Assembly: GCA_964586775.1 (NCBI GenBank)
Contig: CAZPJD010000047.1
Location: forward strand, 1 to 21,625
Length of the DNA stretch: 21,625 nucleotides
Direction of reading: 5' to 3'
Source: JADLEX01 sp964586775
Lineage (GTDB): Bacteria; Lernaellota; Lernaellaia; JACKCT01
This document shows, in pieces, positions 15,469 through 21,625 of this stretch. Each line of letters opens with the position of its first letter. Within the stretch, counting starts at the first letter, position 1. The position numbers and the translations under genes were made by a program. The notes under the pieces were generated by a model. It had not been told where the DNA came from. It did not search any database and saw nothing but the letters and a program-made list of their open reading frames with translations.

Positions 15469-16803
15469 TCACGCCTTCGTTTCGCCGAAAAGACGGCCCG
15501 CGCCGATCATTGCCTCGGCCGCCCAGTTGACGAAGCCGGGGAACCAGCGCTGCAGGTAGAGCCCCGTCTGGCACGCGACGTTGAGCAGCGGATAGCGACG
15601 GCCGCCGTTGGCCGCGTAACGCGCGAACTCGGCGTCCGAGCCGTCGCCGTTCTCGTCCATTTGCGGAACGTCGGCCCACCAGCAGCTTCCGTCCCACTTC
15701 AGGCAGCCGGTCGCGCGCACGACCTCGGCCAGCGAGCGCGCGTAGGCCGCGTCTTTCTGCTCGTAGACCTTCGAATACGCGAGACGCACCGTGTAGCGCC
15801 GGTCGCGCTGCGTCTGCCGGATGCGCGCGATCAGGCCGTCGGTCGGCACCAGTTCCATCGACGAGTTGTGATAGCGGTCGATGGGAAAGCAGATGACGCC
15901 GCCCGCGAAGGAACCGAGCAACCGCGCGAGGCCGTCCTCGGACGGCAGGTTGTACAGCTCGTACATCACGTTCAGGTCGTAATGCCGGTCGTACACGGTC
16001 TCCCAATACTCCCGCGGCGTGGTGCCGACGATGTCGTGAAAGACGTTGACGTAGCTCCAGTCCGGGTCCTCGGAGAGCGCGATCAGATCGTCGCGCACGC
16101 GCTCGGGCGAGCGCAGCACCGCATGGCGCGAAAACGCCACCGACTGCGCGTCGCGCGAGCCCTCGCAGGAATCGCAATTGAAGACGCACCCGCGAAACGC
16201 CATGGAATAGGGGTGCGTGCCGAGCGGACGGCGGCCGACCTGGCGATGGATCATGCGCAGGCGCTCGCGCAGCGTGGGGAAGAAATCGACGCCGTTGTAG
16301 TCGGACTCGTCCATGTCCTCGCGGGTGAGCGAATACGAGCGCGGCGTCTCGAAATCGCGATGAACGACGTTGGGCACGTCGCTGCCGTCGCGCCCGTCCA
16401 CGAGCGCCGAGACCAGTGCGGGCAGGGGGCGTTCGGCATCGCCGCGCACCACGTAATCGATCGCGGAGCCCCGCGCGATCTGGCGGCTGAAGATCGACGC
16501 CGTGAGCCCGCCCGCGACGATTTTCGCGCCGGGGTTTACGCGCTTCACGCGCTCGGCGAGGCGCAGCGCGGCGGGCAGCGTGAGATACCAGTGGATGTCG
16601 AAGAGAACGACGCGCGCGGCGCGGATCTGATCGTCGGTCAGCTCCTGCTCGAAACGGCCGACCACGCGCTCCTCGATGCGATTGACGATCGCCGGCATCG
16701 AGATGGGGATGATCTCGCGAAGGTACATTTGCGAGCGCGGATGCACGTAGAGCACCGGCGCGACGCGATCCGGTTCGACGGTCTTCACGAAGGGATCGAG
16801 CAT
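15469..16803 (-). CDS. Cobalamin-binding-domain radical SAM protein
   Basis: A 444-residue protein. Residues about 60-135 (ARVVLFDIHWYLTLPAALRLAERVKRVNPGAKIVAGG, then IDYVVRGDAERPL) follow the Rossmann-type B12-binding fold found at the N-terminus of class B radical SAM enzymes, without a DxHxxG motif. Residues 206-213 are C-x3-C-x2-C (CVFNCDSC), the ligands of the SAM-cleaving 4Fe-4S cluster. Class B enzymes perform radical methylations or ring rearrangements in natural-product, lipid and cofactor pathways. The reaction here is unknown, and no precursor peptide or biosynthetic partner is adjacent. It is the only cytoplasmic enzyme in the central region and stands alone on the minus strand between two groups of exported-protein genes. 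Confidence 0.82.
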   Translation of the reverse strand: MLDPFVKTVEPDRVAPVLYVHPRSQMYLREIIPISMPAIVNRIEERVVGRFEQELTDDQIRAARVVLFDIHWYLTLPAALRLAERVKRVNPGAKIVAGGLTASIFSRQIARGSAIDYVVRGDAERPLPALVSALVDGRDGSDVPNVVHRDFETPRSYSLTREDMDESDYNGVDFFPTLRERLRMIHRQVGRRPLGTHPYSMAFRGCVFNCDSCEGSRDAQSVAFSRHAVLRSPERVRDDLIALSEDPDWSYVNVFHDIVGTTPREYWETVYDRHYDLNVMYELYNLPSEDGLARLLGSFAGGVICFPIDRYHNSSMELVPTDGLIARIRQTQRDRRYTVRLAYSKVYEQKDAAYARSLAEVVRATGCLKWDGSCWWADVPQMDENGDGSDAEFARYAANGGRRYPLLNVACQTGLYLQRWFPGFVNWAAEAMIGAGRLFGETKA

Positions 16804-16838
16804 GTCGGCGCCCTGTCTCCCGCTGTTGGGCAGCCGTT

Positions 16839-16844
16839 ATGATA
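16839..16844 (-). promoter_or_regulatory. Candidate -10 element for the radical SAM gene
   Basis: TATCAT on the minus strand, identical to the -10 of the activase promoter, with a predicted start about 30 nt before the ATG at 16803. No convincing -35 is visible, so this is tentative. Confidence 0.3.
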
Positions 16845-16932
16845 CGCGGATCGCGCATCGCGGGCGAGTGAGATGGGTTACAGGTCGCATTGGCCGGTCC
16901 CCCGGTCGTCCGGTGTCCGCCGCGAAACCTTG

Positions 16933-16941
16933 TGCTACGAT
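16933..16941 (+). promoter_or_regulatory. Extended -10 promoter with a leaderless start
   Basis: TGCTACGAT: -10 TACGAT with a TGn extension. The predicted transcription start falls at about 16948, which is the ATG of the next gene, and no ribosome-binding site is present. Confidence 0.4.
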
Positions 16942-16947
16942 CGGGTC

Positions 16948-18792
16948 ATGAAAGCCGTACACATGCTTGCGATTCTGGCCGTCGCTCTGGCGTGTTTCGC
17001 GTGCGGAGACGATGACGACGATTCCAGCGGCTCGCCGCCTTCGGACGACGATGCGATCGACGACGACGTCTCGGACGACGACGTGACCGACGACGACGCG
17101 ACCGACGACGACACGTGGCCGCCGCTGCCGGATGACGATGCCGCCGAGTGCGTGGACGGCGAGCGGGAATGTTCGGACGACGCGCTCGAGTTGCGCGTGT
17201 GCGAGGGCGGCGCGTGGACGACGACCGCCTGCATGCGCGACGAGGGCAAGCTGTGCGAGGACGGCGCGTGCGAGGACCCTTGGCGCTACGGCTCTCCCTC
17301 TTACGATTCTTGCGCGGACGACCCCCACGCGACGGCGATGACGCTCGCCGAAAAGGCGGCGAAGTACGACGAGCTTGCGCCGCGCCTGCACATCCATCCT
17401 GACGACAAGCGCGTTCACAACGTCACGCTGCCCGGCCCGCTGACCGAGGACGACGGCACGTGGGAGGACGTGATCGACTGGCACACGGGCGAGAACGACG
17501 GCCTGTGGACGGGGCTCTACATCGCGTCGCAGGCGTTCCGTTACGCGGCGACCGGCGATGCCGACGCGCTCGCGAACCTCGACGTGATGATGGACGGCAT
17601 GGAGATCGGCATGGCCATCACCGGCGTGCCGGGCATCTTCACCCGCGAATACATCCCGCCGGGTATCACCGGCATGTCGTGCCCGGCGAACCCGCTCGAT
17701 TACGTGCCCGACGTCGAGAAGGACGACAACAAGTGGGTGAAGGTCGACACCGACGGAACAATCCTGACCTATGACGCGGGCGCGGCCGACTGGGTGCGCA
17801 CCACGCACGTGGTGCCCGAGGAATTCGCGGGCTGGTGCTGGCTCGACAACGTGTCGCAGGACGAATACGCGGGGCACATGCTGGCGCTCGCGGCCATCCT
17901 CAAGCTCGTGGACGACGCGGACATTCACGCGCGGGCGACCGAGCTCGCGCGCCAGGTCGCCGTTCACCTGATGGACAACGACATGGCGTTCGTGGATTGG
18001 GACGGCCGCGTGGTCGAGCACGGAAGCCTGTGGCCGCTGTCGTTGCTCGACTACCCCGGCTTCAACGCGGTTCTCGGGTTGTCCTACATTCTCATCGGTG
18101 CCGATGCGACCGGCGACGCCGACCTCGGGGACTATTACCAGAACTGCCTTCTCCAGCGCGACGGGCCCAACGACTGCCTCGACCGCTACCTCACGCCGCC
18201 GTCCTCGTTCGCCGACTGGCTGTCGTTCACGGGGCTCTATTTCGGCAGCCGCGACGCCTGCAAGTCGAACTGGAACAACTTCGCGATGGTATGGTTGGGG
18301 ATGTTTCAGTTCATCTGGTACGAGCACGACCCCGCGCTGCGCGCGATGGCGCAGGACATCTTCGAAAACAAGATGTTCTACTTCGACGGCAACGACCGGC
18401 AGATGGCGAATCAAAAGAACGCCGCGTGGGCGATTCTCTATTCCGCGATGAAAGCCATGGGCCCCGATTCGACGGGCGCCGATCACGACGCCGTGCGCGA
18501 CGCGATGTGCGGGCTGCGTCAGTTCCGTGAGTGGAAGGCGTATCCCGAGATCCACGTGGGCGAGGCGGAATACCCGACCGATTTCGATTGCGAGAGCCGC
18601 TTCGACGGCGAATATCTGACTTTCGATCCCGTGCCCGTGTACCAGCGCTGCCCGCGCACGTTCCTGTGGTGGGCCAATCCCTACGAGCATCAGGATTGCA
18701 CCGCCAATCCGCAGCGGATCGACCAGCCCGCTGATTATCTGCTGCCCTACTGGGCGGCGCGGTACTTCGGATTTTTGGGCGAGGACGATTAG
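16948..18792 (+). CDS. Lipoprotein with Cys-rich segment and alpha/alpha-toroid-like body (paralogue 2)
   Basis: A 614-residue lipoprotein. The ATG at 16948 starts a signal peptide with Cys16 or Cys19 as the acylation site, followed by an Asp-rich spacer (21-66). A cysteine-rich segment (about 67-112; ECVDGERECSDD, then VCEGGAW, then CMRDEGKLCEDGACEDPW) precedes the helical body. Shared blocks with the product of 8003-9601 include DGLWTGLYIASQAFRYAATGD, SQDEYAGHMLALA, SNWNNFAMVWLGMF and the C-terminal DYLLPYWAARYFG. The toroid-like fold suggests a polysaccharide-active or scaffold protein, but no catalytic residues can be named. The stop overlaps the amidase start by 1 nt, so the two are probably cotranscribed. 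Confidence 0.8.
   Translation: MKAVHMLAILAVALACFACGDDDDDSSGSPPSDDDAIDDDVSDDDVTDDDATDDDTWPPLPDDDAAECVDGERECSDDALELRVCEGGAWTTTACMRDEGKLCEDGACEDPWRYGSPSYDSCADDPHATAMTLAEKAAKYDELAPRLHIHPDDKRVHNVTLPGPLTEDDGTWEDVIDWHTGENDGLWTGLYIASQAFRYAATGDADALANLDVMMDGMEIGMAITGVPGIFTREYIPPGITGMSCPANPLDYVPDVEKDDNKWVKVDTDGTILTYDAGAADWVRTTHVVPEEFAGWCWLDNVSQDEYAGHMLALAAILKLVDDADIHARATELARQVAVHLMDNDMAFVDWDGRVVEHGSLWPLSLLDYPGFNAVLGLSYILIGADATGDADLGDYYQNCLLQRDGPNDCLDRYLTPPSSFADWLSFTGLYFGSRDACKSNWNNFAMVWLGMFQFIWYEHDPALRAMAQDIFENKMFYFDGNDRQMANQKNAAWAILYSAMKAMGPDSTGADHDAVRDAMCGLRQFREWKAYPEIHVGEAEYPTDFDCESRFDGEYLTFDPVPVYQRCPRTFLWWANPYEHQDCTANPQRIDQPADYLLPYWAARYFGFLGEDD
17008..17145 (+). repeat. Asp-rich low-complexity spacer (N-terminal)
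   Basis: Codes residues 21-66, including the DDDTWPPLPDDDA motif shared with the paralogue; the 27 bp at 17103-17129 are identical to 8176-8202. Confidence 0.92.
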
Positions 18793-19649
18793 TGCCGCGC
18801 GCCGCGCGTCGCAAAAACGTATCGACGCGCGAACCGCGCGTGGCGAGCGTGCTCGGCCTCGCGCTGGCGTTTGCCGGCCCCGCCGTCTTCGCCATCGCGT
18901 TCGTGTGGACGCTCGCCGCCGTGCGCGCGTGCTCCGCCCCCGCGCCCGCGAGCGTCGCATATCCCCACGATTTCGGAGTGCGTCGCGTGATGATCGACGC
19001 GGGGCACGGCGGCGAAAATGAGGGTACGCGCACGTGGTGGGGAAGGCGCGAGAAGGCGCGCACGCTCGAACTCGCCATCGGTTTGGCGGAACACCTGAGC
19101 GCGGGCGGGCACTGGGAGGCGATGCTCACGCGCGAGGCCGATGCGGATCTGCCGAATTCGCAGCGCCCGGAGATCGCCAACGCGGCGGGCGTGGATCTGT
19201 ACATCAGCCTTCACGCCAACGGCGCGGTGGACGATCGCAAGGGCTTCGGCGTCATCTGGTACCTGGCGCAAAACGATCCACGCAGCGAGACGCTGGCGAA
19301 CGCCGTCGCCGCGTCGCTGTTCGCCGCGGGGTTTTTTCGCGACTTCAGCATGGGGCCGCGCTTCACCGAGCCGCGCGGCCCCGATGCGCCGGAGGAATTC
19401 ACCTATCAGCGCACCCACGAGTCGCTGCCCGTGTACGTGCGCGAGCGCACCGACCACCGCATGATCTGGCCCGCCACCATGCCCGCCGTGCTCATCGAGA
19501 CGCACTACATGACGAACCCCGTCGAAGCGGGGCAGTTTTCGTTCGACCGCACGCGCACGCGCCTTTACGCCGCCATCGAGCGCGGGCTCGTCGATGCGAT
19601 CGGCGCGGGCGTGCTCGTGCCGCTGCCGAAACCCGCGACGAAGAAGTGA
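18792..19649 (+). CDS. N-acetylmuramoyl-L-alanine amidase (Amidase_3), membrane-anchored or exported
   Basis: A 285-residue zinc amidase that cleaves the bond between N-acetylmuramic acid and L-alanine in peptidoglycan. A hydrophobic segment at about 18-45 is an uncleaved anchor or a signal peptide. Amidase_3 motifs are IDAGHGGENEG with His72, REKARTLELA with Glu87, YISLHANG with His141, and LIETHYMTNP with catalytic Glu236. The GTG start at 18792 overlaps the preceding stop by 1 nt and has GAGG 7 nt upstream, supporting cotranscription with the toroid-like lipoprotein. There is no AMIN or SPOR targeting domain. It converges on the ArsA-like gene, with 7 bp between stops. Confidence 0.9.
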   Translation: MPRAARRKNVSTREPRVASVLGLALAFAGPAVFAIAFVWTLAAVRACSAPAPASVAYPHDFGVRRVMIDAGHGGENEGTRTWWGRREKARTLELAIGLAEHLSAGGHWEAMLTREADADLPNSQRPEIANAAGVDLYISLHANGAVDDRKGFGVIWYLAQNDPRSETLANAVAASLFAAGFFRDFSMGPRFTEPRGPDAPEEFTYQRTHESLPVYVRERTDHRMIWPATMPAVLIETHYMTNPVEAGQFSFDRTRTRLYAAIERGLVDAIGAGVLVPLPKPATKK

Positions 19650-19656
19650 GTTCGAT

Positions 19657-20778
19657 TCAGGCGAGGTGCCGACCGACCTCGGCGAGGCCGGTGACGTCGT
19701 GCACATCAACGGCGAGCGCGGGGATTCGCGCCACAAGATCGATTTCCGGGATGCGGGCGAGAAAACCGCTCATGACCTCGCCCTCGGCGGCGGCCACGCG
19801 GTCGAGATCGGCGGAAAGATCGGCGAGCGCGTCCACCAGCGGCGCGTATTCGGCGGGGATGTCGTCCAGCGCCGATTCCACGGCCGCGAGCGCCGCATCG
19901 GGGTCGCCGGTCCACAGCGGTTCGTGAACGCGGTTGAAGACGACCGCGCCGATGGGCAGGCGTTTTTCGACGAGCCGGTCGCGGAAGTACGCGGCCTCGT
20001 CCACCGCCGGGTGGCGCGGCGTGGTGACGACGACGAAGACGGTCTCGGGGTCGGCGATCAGTCGCTGCACCGCGCCCGCGCGGGCCTTGAAGCCGTCGTA
20101 GAGGCCGTCGAAGGCGAGGAAGAATTCCGACAGATCGGCGAGCGTCTGATAGCCCGTGCCCTTTTCGAGCACCTTGAAGATGATCTCCGCGCCCTTTTGC
20201 GCGAAGCGGAAGCCCATCTTGCCCGCGAGCAGATAGGGTTTCACGAACCACTGCACGACCTTGCCGTCGAGAAACTCGATCATGCGGCGCGGCGCATCGA
20301 GAAAATCGAGGGCGTGCTTGGTCGGAGGCGTGTCGAGCACGATGAGGTCGTAATCGGTGTCGCAGGCGATTTCGTAGAGTTTTTCCATCGCCGAGTATTC
20401 CTCGCTGCCCGCGAGCGCGCCCACGACCTGCTGGTAGTAGTGATTGCGCAGGATGCGGTCGCGGGTCTCGGCGTTGGGCGCGATGCGATCGACGAGGTCG
20501 TCGAAGGTGCGCTTGACGTCGAGCATCATGCCCCACAGCTCGCCCTTGGCGCCCGGGCCGAGCTCGACGCGGCTCGCCTTGTTGCCGAGCTCGGCGAGAC
20601 CCAGCGAATCGGCGAGGCGACGCGCGGGGTCGATGGTGAGCACGAGCGTCTTGCGTCCCTCGGTCGCCGCGCGCACGGCGATCGCGGCGGAGACGGTCGT
20701 CTTGCCCACGCCGCCCGATCCGCAGCAGATCACCACCCGACGGCTTTTGACGAATTCCTGAAACGACACCCGCGTCAC
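19657..20778 (-). CDS. ArsA/Get3-family P-loop ATPase
   Basis: A 373-residue SIMIBI-class ATPase. The deviant Walker A is GSGGVGKTT (20-28), switch I-like TIDPARRLADSLG spans 48-60, and DTPPTKHALDFLDAP (149-163) is the family's DTAPTGH region in the form common in bacterial single-domain members. The metalloid-binding cysteines of E. coli ArsA are not evident, and there is no arsB, arsD or arsR nearby, so arsenite export is unlikely. Get3-like or protein-targeting roles are possible. It starts with GTG at 20778, 22 bp downstream of the gspF-like stop, so the two are likely cotranscribed. Confidence 0.87.
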   Translation of the reverse strand: MTRVSFQEFVKSRRVVICCGSGGVGKTTVSAAIAVRAATEGRKTLVLTIDPARRLADSLGLAELGNKASRVELGPGAKGELWGMMLDVKRTFDDLVDRIAPNAETRDRILRNHYYQQVVGALAGSEEYSAMEKLYEIACDTDYDLIVLDTPPTKHALDFLDAPRRMIEFLDGKVVQWFVKPYLLAGKMGFRFAQKGAEIIFKVLEKGTGYQTLADLSEFFLAFDGLYDGFKARAGAVQRLIADPETVFVVVTTPRHPAVDEAAYFRDRLVEKRLPIGAVVFNRVHEPLWTGDPDAALAAVESALDDIPAEYAPLVDALADLSADLDRVAAAEGEVMSGFLARIPEIDLVARIPALAVDVHDVTGLAEVGRHLA

Positions 20779-20800
20779 CCGCCGCTTGCGCCCCGGTCGC

Positions 20801-21625
20801 TCACTTGAGGCCGGAGGTCATGTCCATGATGGGCAGCATGATCGACAGGATGATGAGCAGCACGACGCACGCCATGACGAGCAGGATGAGCGGTTCGAGC
20901 AGCGACATCATCGCCTGAATGGTGGATGTGACGTCGCGGTCGTAGGCGTCGGCGATGCGAAAGAGCATGTCCTCGAGCTCGCCGGTCTGTTCGCCGACCG
21001 CGACCATGTGAATCACCATCGGCGGAAACACGCCGGAGTTTTCCAGCGGCTTCGCGATCGACTGGCCCTCGCGGATGTTGTCGCGGGCGTACTCGATCGC
21101 CTGCTCGATGATGACGTTGTTGACGACGTTCTTGACGATGTTCATCGCGTTGATGATGGGCACGCCCGATTGCAGCAGCGTGGCCAGCGTGCGCGAGAAG
21201 CGGCTGACCGCCGTCTTGCGGATGATGACGCCGAAGACCGGCATTTTCAGCACGAGCGTGTCCCACCTCTTGCGTCCCTTGGGAGTCGCCTGCCAGCGCT
21301 TGAATCCGTAGAACGCCGCGCCCATCACCGCGAGGATCAGCCACCAGTAGCCGCGCGCGAAGTTGGCGAAGGTGAGCAGCGCCATCGTGATCGGCGGCAG
21401 CGCCTTGTTCATGCCCGCGAAGATCTGCGAAAGCTTGGGGATGACAAAGACGACGAGGAACGACACGATCAGCGCCGCCATCACGGACATCAGGATCGGG
21501 TAGGTCAGCGCGGCCTTGATCTTCTGTTCGCGGTCGAGCGTTTCCTCGGTGTAGTCGGCGAGACGCGCGAGCACGGCTTCGAGCGTGCCCGACTCCTCGC
21601 CCGCGGCGACCATGTTCGTGTACAG
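20801..21625 (-). CDS. gspF: GspF/PilC-type inner membrane platform protein, C-terminal part (5' end outside window)
   Basis: The last 274 residues of a GspF-family protein, the inner-membrane assembly platform of type II secretion systems or type IV pili. The reading frame stays open to the right edge, where LYTNMVAAGEESGTLEAVL is the conserved end of the first GspF domain. Membrane segments follow at LMSVMAALIVSFLVVFVIP, YWWLILAVMGAAFYGF and LLEPLILLVMACVVLLIILSIML. The second GspF domain has SRTLATLLQSGVPI and VAVGEQTGELEDML. Which machine it serves (Gsp or Pil) cannot be decided without the upstream ATPase gene. A type II secretion role would suit the many exported hydrolases here. Confidence 0.92.
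   Translation of the reverse strand: MYTNMVAAGEESGTLEAVLARLADYTEETLDREQKIKAALTYPILMSVMAALIVSFLVVFVIPKLSQIFAGMNKALPPITMALLTFANFARGYWWLILAVMGAAFYGFKRWQATPKGRKRWDTLVLKMPVFGVIIRKTAVSRFSRTLATLLQSGVPIINAMNIVKNVVNNVIIEQAIEYARDNIREGQSIAKPLENSGVFPPMVIHMVAVGEQTGELEDMLFRIADAYDRDVTSTIQAMMSLLEPLILLVMACVVLLIILSIMLPIMDMTSGLK

Noticed and set aside
15416..16858. A 480-codon frame overlapping the radical SAM gene on the same strand
   Set aside because: It is Arg/Ala-rich low-complexity translation. The other frame carries the CxxxCxxC and B12-domain motifs.
16837..18960. A 707-codon minus-strand open frame opposite the second toroid lipoprotein
   Set aside because: Same antisense artefact; composition is Arg/Val/His-rich without recognisable motifs.
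19657..20778. Arsenite efflux ATPase call for the ArsA-like gene
   Set aside because: There are no ars genes nearby, it has a single ATPase domain, and the known metalloid-binding cysteines are not evident.

Overview
The window is GC-rich and tightly packed. It encodes many exported proteins from what is probably a Gram-negative bacterium: most carry lipoprotein signal peptides, and a GspF/PilC-type membrane protein sits at the right end. Lipoproteins whose acylated Cys is followed by long GAC/GAT-coded Asp runs suggest a deltaproteobacterial-grade or Myxococcota-like lineage, or a related candidate phylum. That assignment is from general impression only; no rRNA or marker gene is present. 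An acyl-CoA dehydratase activase at the left edge hints at anaerobic or facultative metabolism.

Layout. Positions 1-3353 are leftward: the start of a BadF/HgdC-type activase behind a strong sigma-70-like promoter and a perfect 20-bp palindrome; a lipoprotein ApbE flavin transferase; a lipoprotein with two tandem beta-type repeats; a 94-bp duplicate of the apbE 5' region; and a HicB-HicA toxin-antitoxin pair. Positions 3541-15399 are rightward and almost all exported proteins: a GxGYxYP-type putative glycoside hydrolase overlapping an M19-like metal hydrolase; an alpha/alpha-toroid-like lipoprotein; a three-gene overlapping operon (M1-type metallopeptidase with a C-terminal dockerin-like module, a small lipoprotein that looks cohesin-like, and a metallophosphoesterase); and a secreted beta-propeller-like protein. 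A leftward cobalamin-binding radical SAM gene follows (15469-16803), then a rightward pair (a second alpha/alpha-toroid lipoprotein and an N-acetylmuramoyl-L-alanine amidase), then leftward gspF-like and ArsA-like genes at the right edge.

How it fits together. Nearly every exported protein has a visible attachment handle: an N-terminal lipobox with an Asp-rich spacer, a dockerin-like module next to a possible lipid-anchored cohesin, or an Asp-rich C-terminal tail ending in Gly-Cys-Gly-Cys or Gly-Cys-Gly-Gly. I read the window as a cluster of surface-displayed hydrolases and binding proteins. The two most unusual points are the candidate cohesin-dockerin pair in one operon and the Asp-rich/GCG C-terminal tails, which may be an undescribed sorting or anchoring signal. 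No gene-free stretch exceeds 300 bases, and I saw no rRNA, tRNA, CRISPR array or insertion sequence.
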